Both the position numbers and the translations under genes were made by a program. The notes under the pieces are model-generated. The model had not been told where the DNA came from. It did no database searches and saw nothing but the letters and a program-made list of their open reading frames with translations. DNA of 64,000 bases from UBA1764 sp045642565 (GTDB taxonomy: Bacteria > Bacillota > Clostridia > Peptostreptococcales > Anaerovoracaceae): positions 211,460-275,459 of the forward strand of contig JAZUJE010000008.1 of the NCBI GenBank assembly GCA_045642565.1, written 5' to 3'. Positions 17,960-27,315 of this stretch are shown here, one piece after another (position 1 is the stretch's first letter; each line of letters begins with the position of its first letter).

Positions 17960-18750
17960 TAAATTAACTCCTTGTGTGCATTTTTAACGATTGAATCAAT
18001 ATTAATATTTGATATGTATTCTTTATTGACTAAATGTAATAAAAACTCAATATTCCCTTTTGCTCCAGTAACAGGAGAATAATCTAATGCAACAGGATAT
18101 AATTGATTATTCTGCGCATATTCTATTACATTTTCTATTACTTCTTTATGAATTTTGGGATCATGAATTATTCCATTCTTCCCCACTTGCTCTTTTGTTG
18201 ATTCAAATTGAGGTTTAATTAAACAAGCAATTTGACCATCCTTCTTTAGCATTTTTGAAATAACAGGAAACATGTGTTTTAATGAAATAAAACTAACATC
18301 AGCACAAGCGAAATCAAGTTTTTCTGGTATATCCGATTCTTGCATATATCTAAAATTAATTTTTTCCATACAAACAACGCGAGGGTCAATTCTTAGTTTG
18401 TAATCAAGTTGCCCATAACCTACATCGACTGAATAAACTTTTTCTGCTCCGTGTTGTAAAAGGCAATCAGTAAAACCACCGGTTGATGCACCTATATCAA
18501 TACAATGAAAACCTTTAACGTTTATATTAAAAACGTTTAAAGCCTTTTCTAGTTTAAAACCACCTCTTGATACATAAGGACAATCATTTCCTTTTACTTC
18601 AATTTTTGAATCATCAGAAATAATATTTCCTGCTTTGTCGGATATTTGGCCATCAACAAAAACCAAGCCTGCCATTATTGCAGATTTAGCTTTTTCTCTT
18701 GAACTAAAGTATCCATTTTCTACTAAAAAAACATCTAATCTATTTTTCAA
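17959..18750 (-). CDS. tlyA: TlyA-family 16S/23S rRNA 2'-O-methyltransferase
   Basis: 263 aa from the TTG start proposed here. An N-terminal S4 RNA-binding domain (MKNRLDVFLVENGYFSSREK) precedes an FtsJ-like SAM domain (DIGASTGGFTDCLLQ). In mycobacteria TlyA methylates 16S C1409 and 23S C1920 and makes cells sensitive to capreomycin; the firmicute homologue (YqxC) is less well studied. The start is TTG at 18750, 6 nt after GAGG; a longer ATG-initiated frame would run 50 bp into dxs and add residues unrelated to the S4 domain. It overlaps dxs by 11 bp. Confidence 0.9.
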   Translation of the reverse strand: MKNRLDVFLVENGYFSSREKAKSAIMAGLVFVDGQISDKAGNIISDDSKIEVKGNDCPYVSRGGFKLEKALNVFNINVKGFHCIDIGASTGGFTDCLLQHGAEKVYSVDVGYGQLDYKLRIDPRVVCMEKINFRYMQESDIPEKLDFACADVSFISLKHMFPVISKMLKKDGQIACLIKPQFESTKEQVGKNGIIHDPKIHKEVIENVIEYAQNNQLYPVALDYSPVTGAKGNIEFLLHLVNKEYISNINIDSIVKNAHKELI

Positions 18751-20599
18751 AATATTCCTCACATATTTTAGCGATGCTGTTAGCATCAAGACCGTATCTT
18801 TCTCTTAGTTCTTCTATGCTGCCATGTTCAATAAATTTATCAGGCCAAGTAATACATTTAATCATTGGCTTTATATTTGAGGTATTTAAATAATGCGTTA
18901 TGGTTTGTCCTACTCCACCATTTAGACAGCCATCTTCGATTGAAACAATTTTTGTAAAGTTGTATTTTAAACTGTCTAAAAATTCTTTTTGTAATGGTTT
19001 AATTTGTTTTAGGTTAAAAACAGAAATTGATATATTTCTATTTTTTAAAATTTGTTGCACTTCTAATGCAATTTTAACCATTGAACCATATGCAATAAGT
19101 GCGTTGGTAGTATTAGTATTATCACCAATTTGTTCAGCATAGTCAGAAGTTTGTTTAACTTCATATTTGCTTAAATCAACATTATTTTCTCTTGGATATC
19201 TAATAGCAACAGGTCCATCAATTTTAAATGCTCTTTCTAACATTTCTTCAAGCTCTTTACAATCCTTTGGGGCTAAAATAGTCATATTTGGAATGCAATT
19301 AAGGTATGAAATATCAAACATACCTTGATGAGTTTCCCCATCCCTTCCGGTAATACCGGCTCTATCAATAGCGAAAACAACCGGAAGATTTTGTAATGCA
19401 ACTTCAGTAACAATTTGATCATAAGCTCGTTGTAAGAATGTTGAATAGATAGCAACTACAGGTTTCATGCCATTGAGCGCTAGCCCGGCAGCAAAAGAAA
19501 CTGCATGTTGTTCAGCAATTCCCGCATCAAAAACTCTTTCAGGAAATTCATTTTGCATAGCAAGTAATCCAGTTGCATTAATCATTGCAGCTGAAATTGC
19601 GCAAATTTTTTCATCTTTTTTTGCTAAATCTAATAATTTATTTCCAAATGTAGATGAAAATGTGTTTTTATCTGAGTTATCTTGTGCTGAAATTTCATTC
19701 GGATTAAATGAACCAATTCCATGAAATTTTGTTGGATTTTTTTCTGCTGGTACAAAACCTTTACCTTTTGTTGTTATAACATGGATTAAAACAGGTCTGT
19801 TCAAATCTTTTGCTATAGATAATGTGTCAGACATAGCTTTAATATTATGCCCATCAATTGGTCCAAAATATTTAAATCCTAGTTCTTCAAAAATACCTGT
19901 TGGAATTAAAGCGTTTTTAATAATATCTCTCGTTTGTTGCAAGCCTTTATAAAGTTTAGGCATATCTTCTACATGAGATTTAATGTTTGATTTAAATTTT
20001 TGATATTTGATGGATGTACGTAAATTGTGAAGATGGTGAGCCATGCCACCTTTTGAGTTTGTAATTGACATTTGATTATCATTTAAAATAACAATCAAAG
20101 GAGTCTTACTATCTCCAGCCGCATTTAAAGCTTCATATGCAACTCCGCCTGTTAAAGCACCGTCACCGATTACGGCTATACAATTGTACTTTTCTTTTCT
20201 GATATCACGAGCTTTTGCATATCCATATGCTACAGAAATAGATGTGCTGCTATGACCAGAATCAAACATATCATGTTCACTCTCTGAGCGTTTTGGAAAA
20301 CCTGAAATACCATCAAGTTGTCTTAATGTATTAAAAGTATCTTTTCTTCCAGTAATAATTTTATGTACATAAGATTGATGTCCTACATCAAAAATTATTT
20401 TATCTTTTGGAGAATCAAATACTTTATGTAATGCAATAGTTAATTCAACTGCACCTAAATTCGATGCAAGGTGTCCGCCGGTTTTTGATACATTATCAAT
20501 TAAGAATTCTCTTAATTCAACTGCCAAAAGATCTAATTCAGCATAAGAAGAACTCTTTATTGTCTTAATTAAATTTTGTTCTTGTTTATCAAGAAACAT
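18740..20599 (-). CDS. dxs: 1-deoxy-D-xylulose-5-phosphate synthase
   Basis: 619-aa thiamine-diphosphate enzyme that condenses pyruvate and glyceraldehyde 3-phosphate, the first step of the MEP isoprenoid pathway. The cofactor motif GDGALTGG, followed by NDNQMSI, the DRAGITGRDGETHQG segment and the C-terminal transketolase domain are intact. Its start codon directly follows the stop of ispA (TAAATG), so the two steps are translationally coupled. Confidence 0.97.
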   Translation of the reverse strand: MFLDKQEQNLIKTIKSSSYAELDLLAVELREFLIDNVSKTGGHLASNLGAVELTIALHKVFDSPKDKIIFDVGHQSYVHKIITGRKDTFNTLRQLDGISGFPKRSESEHDMFDSGHSSTSISVAYGYAKARDIRKEKYNCIAVIGDGALTGGVAYEALNAAGDSKTPLIVILNDNQMSITNSKGGMAHHLHNLRTSIKYQKFKSNIKSHVEDMPKLYKGLQQTRDIIKNALIPTGIFEELGFKYFGPIDGHNIKAMSDTLSIAKDLNRPVLIHVITTKGKGFVPAEKNPTKFHGIGSFNPNEISAQDNSDKNTFSSTFGNKLLDLAKKDEKICAISAAMINATGLLAMQNEFPERVFDAGIAEQHAVSFAAGLALNGMKPVVAIYSTFLQRAYDQIVTEVALQNLPVVFAIDRAGITGRDGETHQGMFDISYLNCIPNMTILAPKDCKELEEMLERAFKIDGPVAIRYPRENNVDLSKYEVKQTSDYAEQIGDNTNTTNALIAYGSMVKIALEVQQILKNRNISISVFNLKQIKPLQKEFLDSLKYNFTKIVSIEDGCLNGGVGQTITHYLNTSNIKPMIKCITWPDKFIEHGSIEELRERYGLDANSIAKICEEYFEK

Positions 20600-21502
20600 T
20601 TATCTGATTTGCTCCTTTAAATAATCCGCTATATCTATAGGGACGTTTGTGATTGATTTATACTTACTAACAGTTATTAAAGATTTATCAAGCAATTCGT
20701 TAGCTTGTTTTTTTGATTCTTCAAGTCCGAACAATGCAGGATATGTTGATTTCCCAAGATTAGCATCCCCTCCTACGTTTTTCCCACGTTCTTCTTTGGT
20801 ACTAATAACGTCCATGATATCATCAACAATTTGAAAAGCATGTCCTAATGCTTCTCCATAAACAGTGGCATCCTCTATTAGCTCATTTGACGCCCCGCCA
20901 AGGTAGGCGCCAGCTAACACAGCAGATTTAATAAATGCCGCAGTTTTATTTGAATGAATAAAATTTAATAAATCAATTGAATATGTTTTTCCTTCGTTTT
21001 CGACATCAGCAATTTGTCCTTGTACCATTCCGCGAACCCCTGTACCTTTGCTGATTTCAAAAGAGGCAAGTACTTTCTTTGGAAGATTTTCAGGGTCATT
21101 TACATATGATAATGTATCTTTTAAAATTACCTCATATGCAGAAGAAAGTAATGCATCACCAGTTAATATTGCAATATCTTCTCCAAAGACTTTGTGATTT
21201 GTTAACAATCCACGACGATAATCATCGTTATCTAATGCTGGTAAATCATCATGTATTAAAGAATATGTTTGAATAAATTCAATTGCCTCAGCAAAAGGTA
21301 ACGCAAAAGAATAATCTTTTGAATTTGAAGCAATTTGATAGAATGCTAACAACAATACTGGACGAATCCTCTTTCCCCCAGCTGTTAATGAATATTTCAT
21401 TGAATCATACAATGTTTTGCTTTTGCTATCAATTTCAGGTATAAAATCAAGAATATGGTCATCAATTAGTTTTTTAAGTTGATTATATTCATTACTTAGC
21501 AT
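20600..21502 (-). CDS. ispA: Polyprenyl (farnesyl/geranylgeranyl) diphosphate synthase
   Basis: 300-aa trans-isoprenyl diphosphate synthase. The first aspartate-rich motif lies in HDDLPALDNDDYRRG and the second is DDIMD; GGKRIRP is also present. The residues before the first motif suggest a short-chain (C15/C20) product, but the chain length is inferred. It overlaps xseB by 7 bp. It supplies precursors for undecaprenyl carriers and quinones. Confidence 0.95.
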   Translation of the reverse strand: MLSNEYNQLKKLIDDHILDFIPEIDSKSKTLYDSMKYSLTAGGKRIRPVLLLAFYQIASNSKDYSFALPFAEAIEFIQTYSLIHDDLPALDNDDYRRGLLTNHKVFGEDIAILTGDALLSSAYEVILKDTLSYVNDPENLPKKVLASFEISKGTGVRGMVQGQIADVENEGKTYSIDLLNFIHSNKTAAFIKSAVLAGAYLGGASNELIEDATVYGEALGHAFQIVDDIMDVISTKEERGKNVGGDANLGKSTYPALFGLEESKKQANELLDKSLITVSKYKSITNVPIDIADYLKEQIR

Positions 21503-21705
21503 TCTTCAAACTCCTCAACATCATCAGATTCTGGACGATATATTTCAATTTTCTGTTTAGCATTATTAAGGATATCGTTACACATGTTAAAATATTTTAC
21601 AGATTCCTGATAAAGCTTTACGCTTTCTTCTATTGATAATTCGCCTGATCTTATTTGTTCGCTAATGTCTTCTAATTTTTTAACAGCTTTTTCAAAACTA
21701 AGCAT
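21496..21705 (-). CDS. xseB: Exonuclease VII small subunit
   Basis: 69-aa helical subunit. The family core SFEKAVKKLEDISEQIRSGE, LSIEESVKLYQESV and a following helix with an acidic tail are clear. It is needed with XseA to form the single-strand DNA exonuclease. Its start lies 34 bp inside the end of xseA, so expression is coupled. Confidence 0.95.
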   Translation of the reverse strand: MLSFEKAVKKLEDISEQIRSGELSIEESVKLYQESVKYFNMCNDILNNAKQKIEIYRPESDDVEEFEEC

Positions 21706-22817
21706 TCTAATTCACCATCTTTTAATAAAACTTTAATTTTATCATTAATATTTGTATTTGATTGATTGTAAATCCAATTATCATTTGAATCTTTGATGAT
21801 AGCATAACCTTTCTCAAGTTGATTATATGGATTATAATTATCAATAGTTGATTTTAATATTTCAAGTTTATGTTCACAATTAACCAAATGCATTTTAATC
21901 AAAGAACTTGATATTTCGTGGACTGTTTTAATATGTTCTTGCATAGAGAAAATATTATCTTCAATTAAGCAAAACATATTTGTTGGCTTACATGAATGTA
22001 AAATGTCTTTATAATAAGTAATATCTGGTACAGCAATTTCAGCCGCTGCAGTTGGAGTTGCAGCTCTTACATCAGCAACATAATCACTTATAACATAGTC
22101 AACTTCATGTCCAACTGCTGAAATTACCGGTAATTCAGAGTTATATATAGCTGTTGCAAGAGACTCTTCATTAAAAGTCCACAAATCTTCAGTACTACCG
22201 CCACCACGACCAAGAATTATTAAATCTATGTCATCTCTTTTGTTATTAAAATATTGAATTCCATTAATAATACTTTGTGCTGCATTCTCACCCTGTACCA
22301 TACTTGGATAAATAAGCAAATTTACTAATGGATTTCTTCTCAGTGTAGTTGTAATTATATCTTTTACAGCAGCACCTGTAGGTGAAGTTATTATTCCGAT
22401 TTTTTTAGGAAAAGATGGTAAAGTTTTTTTTGTATTTTCATTAAAAAAGCCTTTCTTTTCTAATTTTTCAAATAACAAATTAAATGCTTTTTTTAAATTA
22501 CCTTCTCCCTCAACATCAATATCTTTAATTATTAAAGAATAAGAACCACTTTTTTCGTATAATGATACGCTACCGTAAGCAATAATACTCATTCCATCTT
22601 CAATATCAAATCGAAGTTGCTGGACTTTATCAAATGGTAAAAAACATCTAATTGTGCTTTTTTCATCTTTTAAGCTAAAATACCAATGCCCACTTGAATG
22701 TTTTGTTAAATTTGATAACTCGCCTATAACAGATACATTCATTAATATCGGATCTGATGTTAATATGTGTTTTATATATGTATTTATTTGTGATACGCTG
22801 ACTGGTTTCATTCCCAA
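21672..22817 (-). CDS. xseA: Exonuclease VII large subunit
   Basis: 381 aa. An N-terminal OB-fold (VSVSQINTYIKHIL to YGSVSLYEKSG) precedes the catalytic region with IGIITSPTGAAVKDI, GRGGGSTEDLW and SAVGHEVDY. The TTG at 22817 is preceded by AGGAGG with 9-nt spacing. An ATG two codons later (22811) has a 15-nt spacing and overlaps the upstream stop as ATGA. Either start is possible and I keep TTG. The C-terminal coiled coil is shorter than in E. coli. Confidence 0.95.
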   Translation of the reverse strand: MGMKPVSVSQINTYIKHILTSDPILMNVSVIGELSNLTKHSSGHWYFSLKDEKSTIRCFLPFDKVQQLRFDIEDGMSIIAYGSVSLYEKSGSYSLIIKDIDVEGEGNLKKAFNLLFEKLEKKGFFNENTKKTLPSFPKKIGIITSPTGAAVKDIITTTLRRNPLVNLLIYPSMVQGENAAQSIINGIQYFNNKRDDIDLIILGRGGGSTEDLWTFNEESLATAIYNSELPVISAVGHEVDYVISDYVADVRAATPTAAAEIAVPDITYYKDILHSCKPTNMFCLIEDNIFSMQEHIKTVHEISSSLIKMHLVNCEHKLEILKSTIDNYNPYNQLEKGYAIIKDSNDNWIYNQSNTNINDKIKVLLKDGELECLVLKKLLKN

Positions 22818-23680
22818 GGAAAATTTCCTCCTGATAATGCTAATCCAACCGCATTATCACTACACAAATTCGGCTGCCCGAAAATATATTTTTTATCATT
22901 ACAACGTTTTCGAATAAATTGGCTTGATGCAACACCGCCTGTTACAACAACCTGTTCTATTCCTATTTTATTAATAACAGAAATAAAACTTTCTGTAATT
23001 CTTTCCATAACACAATATGCAATTTCTTCAGGTTTGAGTTTAAGCGCTTTCACTTGATTTTCTATTCCTGAAATATTTAAATCTGTATTATCAATATGTA
23101 TTTTTGACAATGGATTATCAATTGGCTTTGATTGCAATGCTAAACTATCAATTGTTTTTCCCGCCGGAAAATCAATCCCTAAAAATTGACCCGTTCTATC
23201 AATTAGCTGACCATAAGAAATATCTTTTGTTTTGGCCAATATATTAAAATCTTTATCAACTAGTTCAAGAGTTCCTCCGGACAGATGTGCAAAAACTGTT
23301 GGTAAACTAAAATCAATATCATTTTTATAACAAGCGGCCAGAATATGTCCTTGCTGATGAGAAGTTTGAATAACTGGAATATTTAAAGCATTTCCTAATA
23401 TTTGAGCGATATTTAAACCGGCATTAAAACAAGGCATATATGAATTATCCTGAGGTCTTGGTTTAATTGAAACTACAATATTATCTAATTTATATTTTAA
23501 AGCAGTTTCTAATAATTTAGGTAAGTTTTCCCAATGTTGAAATAATGCATCAGATTGTCTTAAACCTAAGGCGCCGTGTTTTAATGATAATAAAGTTCTA
23601 TTATCAACTAATATTTCTCCATTTTCAGCAACAGCTATAGAACTTGTATAATTACTTGTATCTATTCCAAGAGATATCAA
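22808..23680 (-). CDS. TsaD/Kae1-like domain protein (paralogue of the t6A enzyme), function unknown
   Basis: 290-aa ASKHA-fold protein related to TsaD, which makes t6A37 in tRNA, but distinct from it. It keeps the metal-type HQQGH motif (H108, H112) and an N-terminal LGIDTSNYTSSIAV. A late GGVASS motif, where TsaD has GGVAAN, and CSDNAVGLA at the C-terminus are also kept. It is shorter than TsaD (about 335 aa). Genes like this recur beside xseA/nusB in Clostridia, where they are often mislabelled O-sialoglycoprotein endopeptidase. Whether it modifies tRNA or acts on something else is unknown. It overlaps nusB by 4 bp. Confidence 0.82.
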   Translation of the reverse strand: MISLGIDTSNYTSSIAVAENGEILVDNRTLLSLKHGALGLRQSDALFQHWENLPKLLETALKYKLDNIVVSIKPRPQDNSYMPCFNAGLNIAQILGNALNIPVIQTSHQQGHILAACYKNDIDFSLPTVFAHLSGGTLELVDKDFNILAKTKDISYGQLIDRTGQFLGIDFPAGKTIDSLALQSKPIDNPLSKIHIDNTDLNISGIENQVKALKLKPEEIAYCVMERITESFISVINKIGIEQVVVTGGVASSQFIRKRCNDKKYIFGQPNLCSDNAVGLALSGGNFPWE

Positions 23681-24078
23681 TTATTTACAACCTTTCCTAA
23701 AATTCCGTTAACGAATTTGCCGGAATCATCTGAACCAAATTTTTTAGCTAAATTTATAGCCTCATTAATTGAAACTTGGGGAGGAATTTCTGTATCTTTT
23801 AAATATTTGCATTCTGTAATAGCAAGTCTTAGAATTGCAAGATCTACTTTTGCAATTCTATCAATATGCCATTTTGTTGAGGCGTTTTCAATATCTAAAT
23901 CAATTGAATCTTTATTCGACTGATATATGAGTAGAACTTTTTCTATATATTCCTTTTGCTCATAATTTGGATTAAATTTGTTCATAAAGCTTTTTTGAGC
24001 TTCTTGCGAAAAATCATTTTGTGCTTCCATTTGAAATAACAATTGCATTAAAAGCTCTCGTGCATCAGATCTTCTCAT
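23677..24078 (-). CDS. nusB: Transcription antitermination factor NusB
   Basis: 133-aa all-helical RNA-binding protein that works with NusE (S10) on rRNA operon boxA sites. It starts with the family pattern RRSDARELLMQLLFQME and ends with VSINEAINLAKKFGSDDSGKFVNGILGKV. It lies between the Asp23 gene (2-bp gap) and the TsaD-like gene. Confidence 0.96.
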   Translation of the reverse strand: MRRSDARELLMQLLFQMEAQNDFSQEAQKSFMNKFNPNYEQKEYIEKVLLIYQSNKDSIDLDIENASTKWHIDRIAKVDLAILRLAITECKYLKDTEIPPQVSINEAINLAKKFGSDDSGKFVNGILGKVVNN

Positions 24079-24080
24079 AA

Positions 24081-24446
24081 CTATTTATAATCAATCCCTT
24101 CAATGTGAATGTTTACCTTATTTACCTTTAAATTAGTCAGTTGATCAATAGATTTTTTTATACTTTCTTGTACTGAAAAAGCTATTTGAGGTATTTTAGA
24201 TCCATATAAAACATTTATGTAAATATAGAAATCTATTTTATGATTATCAAACATAACCCAAATACCCTTTTCTAATTCATGTATTCTAAGATTAAACGGT
24301 ATTGGGCCATTTACTAACGCACTAACGCCTTCAACGGAAAATATAGCTTTTCGCGTGATAGCACTAATGATTTCTGCATTTGTTTTTTTTGATTTATACG
24401 TCATATTTAAAACAGGTCTACTAATATTAATAGACCTGTCCCTCAT
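24081..24446 (-). CDS. Asp23/Gls24-family protein (YqhY type)
   Basis: 121-aa Asp23-domain protein. B. subtilis has the same order (yqhY-nusB), and YqhY there is linked to acetyl-CoA carboxylase control. The core is AEIISAITRKAIFSVEGVSALV followed by alternating strands to INVLYG. The start is uncertain. An inverted repeat ACAGGTCTA-N10-TAGACCTGT lies within the first 15 codons, followed by TTTT on this strand, so translation may begin at Met15 (24404) and the hairpin may be intergenic. No good ribosome-binding site is visible for either. Confidence 0.85.
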   Translation of the reverse strand: MRDRSINISRPVLNMTYKSKKTNAEIISAITRKAIFSVEGVSALVNGPIPFNLRIHELEKGIWVMFDNHKIDFYIYINVLYGSKIPQIAFSVQESIKKSIDQLTNLKVNKVNIHIEGIDYK

Positions 24447-24477
24447 AATTTAATTAAGTTATCATTGTTCAGATCTA

Positions 24478-25566
24478 TTAATTCAATGAATTAATATATT
24501 GTTTCTTGTAATTTTCAAATTCTTTAGAATTTTTTGCAAAATTATGTCCACCACTACCGTCTGGTTTTAGAACATAATATAGATAATCTGTTTCTGCTGG
24601 ATATAATGCGGCTTCAATTGAAGCTTTTCCAGGAGAAGCAATAGGTCCAATTGGAAGTGAGTCAACTAAATAAGTATTGTATGGGGAGTCTATTTCTAAA
24701 TCTGAATATAGAACACGATCCTTTTGTTTACCTAAACAATATTGAATAGTTGCATCAATTTGTAATTTCATACCTGAATTTAATCTATTATGGATTACAC
24801 TAGAAACTTTTTCTCGTTCATCATCAATCATAGTTTCACGTTCAATCATTGATGCTATTGTTATTATTTCTTGAGTAGTATATCCTAATTTTTCAGCTTT
24901 ATTTTCATAGTCTTTAGTATATACATTATTAAATTCAGAAAGCATTTTATTTATAATGTCATGAGCACTAGCGTCTTTGAAGACCTGATATGTGTTTGGG
25001 AAAAGATATCCTTCAAGTCTATTAGCCCTTGCATTTAATATTCCTGTTGGATCACCGGTACAATCAGCTTCATTAGGAATAAAATCATACTCATAATCAT
25101 CTTCACATGCAGAATAAAAATCATCAACAGAACGAATTATGCCTTCAGTATATAATTTTTCTGCTACTTGTTTGATATAATACCCTTCCGGAATTGTAAA
25201 AGTGACAGTTTCTCTTTTTGCATTTTGAAGTGCATAATACAAATCATCTGTGCTCATAGATGGAGATAATTGATATTCTCCAGCTTGAAATAATTTATCA
25301 ATACCAAGAATCTTTGCACGTTTTCTAAATTTGCTTGAATTCTCTATGATACCTTTTTCTTGCAAAAGTTCAGCGATTTGTTTTCCTGTCATGCCGGACT
25401 CAACAGTAATTGTGTATGTATTTGTATCTTCTGGTTTATAGATTTCGTTATACTTTATTGTTTTATTATATATAAATAAAGCACCGGCTAAACAAATTCC
25501 AAATACAAGTAGCAACATCAGCAAATAATACTTAGTAAGTTTCTTTTTTCTTTTTCTTCTAGCCAT
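24478..25566 (-). CDS. mltG: Endolytic murein transglycosylase MltG (YceG-like)
   Basis: 362 aa. A basic N-terminus (RRKRKKK) and one transmembrane segment (about 12-31) precede a LysM-like subdomain (VESGMTGKQIAELLQEKG) and the YceG domain. The catalytic glutamate lies in IASMIERET and the conserved LPIGPIASPG motif is present. It cleaves nascent glycan strands at the membrane to terminate their growth. GAGGGG precedes the ATG. It is the first gene of the long minus-strand run, just after the efp terminator. Confidence 0.93.
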   Translation of the reverse strand: MARRKRKKKLTKYYLLMLLLVFGICLAGALFIYNKTIKYNEIYKPEDTNTYTITVESGMTGKQIAELLQEKGIIENSSKFRKRAKILGIDKLFQAGEYQLSPSMSTDDLYYALQNAKRETVTFTIPEGYYIKQVAEKLYTEGIIRSVDDFYSACEDDYEYDFIPNEADCTGDPTGILNARANRLEGYLFPNTYQVFKDASAHDIINKMLSEFNNVYTKDYENKAEKLGYTTQEIITIASMIERETMIDDEREKVSSVIHNRLNSGMKLQIDATIQYCLGKQKDRVLYSDLEIDSPYNTYLVDSLPIGPIASPGKASIEAALYPAETDYLYYVLKPDGSGGHNFAKNSKEFENYKKQYINSLN

Positions 25567-25595
25567 AAACCCCTCTGTTATCTTAGATTAAATAA

Positions 25596-25626
25596 GAAAA
25601 TAAGCGCAGGAAACTATTCCTGCGCT
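25596..25626 (-). terminator. Intrinsic terminator after efp
   Basis: A perfect 9-bp stem (AGCGCAGGA/TCCTGCGCT) with a 6-nt loop is followed on the minus strand by TATTTTCTTATTT. It ends the rel-to-efp run. Confidence 0.88.
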
Positions 25627-25633
25627 ATTAAAA

Positions 25634-26197
25634 TTATTCTGCTTTTGCTCTTCCGAGATATTCACCAGAACGTGTATCAATTTGAATAAGCTCGCCTTCT
25701 TCAATAAAAATTGGAACTTGTACAATAGCGCCAGTTTCAACCGTTGCAGCTTTTGTTACATTAGTAGCTGTATTACCTTTTACCCCAGGTTCGGTTTCAA
25801 TAACTTTGAGGTTTACAAAGTTTTCAGCTTCTACGATAAATGCGGAACCTTCATAGAATTTTACAGTAACTACATCATTTTCTCTAATAAATTTAATTGC
25901 ATCCGCAACCAAATCTTCACCAAGTGGAACCTGATCAAAACTTTCCGGATCCATGAAGTAATAAAGCTCACCATCACTATAAAGATATTGCATTTTTTTA
26001 GTTTCAATGTGCGCTGCATCAAATTTGTCACTTGGGTTAAAAGCTTCTTCTTTAATAGCCCCAGTTAAAATATTCTTGTGTTTTGTTCGTACAAAAGCTG
26101 CACCTTTACCAGGTTTTACATGCTGAAAGTCTAATATTACATGTGGTTCGCCATCGAGCACGAAAGTCATTCCTTTTCTGAATTCACCTGCAGTCAT
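25634..26197 (-). CDS. efp: Elongation factor P
   Basis: 187-aa three-barrel protein that relieves ribosome stalling at polyproline. The loop tip PGKGAAFVR carries Lys31, the residue modified in other species (5-aminopentanol in B. subtilis, lysylation in E. coli). No modification gene is in this window. The C-terminal OB-fold ends with IDTRSGEYLGRA, as expected. It follows the aminopeptidase P gene by 23 bp, a neighbourhood conserved in firmicutes. Confidence 0.97.
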   Translation of the reverse strand: MTAGEFRKGMTFVLDGEPHVILDFQHVKPGKGAAFVRTKHKNILTGAIKEEAFNPSDKFDAAHIETKKMQYLYSDGELYYFMDPESFDQVPLGEDLVADAIKFIRENDVVTVKFYEGSAFIVEAENFVNLKVIETEPGVKGNTATNVTKAATVETGAIVQVPIFIEEGELIQIDTRSGEYLGRAKAE

Positions 26198-26220
26198 AAT
26201 AATTCTCCTTAATATATAAA

Positions 26221-27315
26221 CTAAATAATTATTAACTCTTTTGGAGCACTCGTAAGATTAATTATACCATTTTCTTGAATTACTGCCAAGTCTTCAATCC
26301 TAACACCGAATTTTCCCGGCAAATAAATTCCAGGTTCAATTGATACAATTGAATTTACAGGAATTGGTTTTTTGTAAACTGGTGATAATCTTGGCGCTTC
26401 ATGAATCTCTAAACCCGTTCCATGGCCTAATCCATGTCCGAAATATTCTCCAAAACCAGCGTTTTCAATGATTTTAAAGGCAAAATTATGGCAGATATCT
26501 CCGGCTAATCCCGCTTTTATAGATTTACAGGCATTGATTTGTGCTTCAAGAACAATGTTATAAATATTTCTCATTTCAGTGCTGACTTCGCCTATTGCAA
26601 TAGTGCGTGTCATATCCGAATGATAGCCTTTATACGTACAGCCATAATCCATTGTTAAAAAATTGCCAGTTTTAATTAAGCTTTCATCAGGGACTCCATG
26701 TGGCATAGATGTCTTTTTGCCAGCTATGCAAATAGTATCAAAGCTTAAACCGTCTGCCCCATGGTTAAGCATATAGTATTCAAGTTCAAGAGCAATTTGT
26801 TTTTCGCTCATATTTGGTTTTATATACTTTAAAATATGTCTAAATGCATCTGAACCAATTTCTTCAGCAATCTTTGTATATTCAATCTCTTCGGCATCTT
26901 TAATAATGCGCAATTCATTTATGATACTGTATTCATTATCCCCTGTAACTACAATTTCTTTTTCACTCAAGTTCTCTAAAAACTCAATATATAAAGAAAG
27001 CGGTAGAGAATTTTTGCAAACCCCAATTCTTTTTTCTTTTATATCAGTAAGTAAATCAACAATTCTTGTTGTTGCATTTGTTTCAAATAACGAAAACCAA
27101 CTAATGGCTTGCGCCATTTCTCTATATCTAAAATCAGTAATTAAATATTGTTCACTTTCTGATATCCATAAAAATAAATCAGATCCTTTTGTCCCGGTAA
27201 AATAAGACACATCTTCTGGTTTTGAAATAAAAAGGCCATCAATTTTATTCGCAGGAAAAAGTGAAATTAATTTTTCAATTCTATTTGTAAATTTATTTTT
27301 CTTCGATTGCATCAC
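26221..27315 (-). CDS. Xaa-Pro aminopeptidase (aminopeptidase P / PepP-PepQ family)
   Basis: 364-aa metallopeptidase of the M24 family. An N-terminal creatinase-like domain (1-130) precedes the pita-bread domain. Metal ligands lie in MDYGCTYKGYHSDMTRT (two Asp), HGLGHGTGLEIHE (His), IEPGIYLP and GVRIEDLA (two Glu). It removes N-terminal residues before proline. The annotated ATG overlaps the ylbF gene by 23 bp without a clear ribosome-binding site, so the start is tentative. Its position before efp is typical (YqhT). Confidence 0.93.
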   Translation of the reverse strand: MMQSKKNKFTNRIEKLISLFPANKIDGLFISKPEDVSYFTGTKGSDLFLWISESEQYLITDFRYREMAQAISWFSLFETNATTRIVDLLTDIKEKRIGVCKNSLPLSLYIEFLENLSEKEIVVTGDNEYSIINELRIIKDAEEIEYTKIAEEIGSDAFRHILKYIKPNMSEKQIALELEYYMLNHGADGLSFDTICIAGKKTSMPHGVPDESLIKTGNFLTMDYGCTYKGYHSDMTRTIAIGEVSTEMRNIYNIVLEAQINACKSIKAGLAGDICHNFAFKIIENAGFGEYFGHGLGHGTGLEIHEAPRLSPVYKKPIPVNSIVSIEPGIYLPGKFGVRIEDLAVIQENGIINLTSAPKELIII

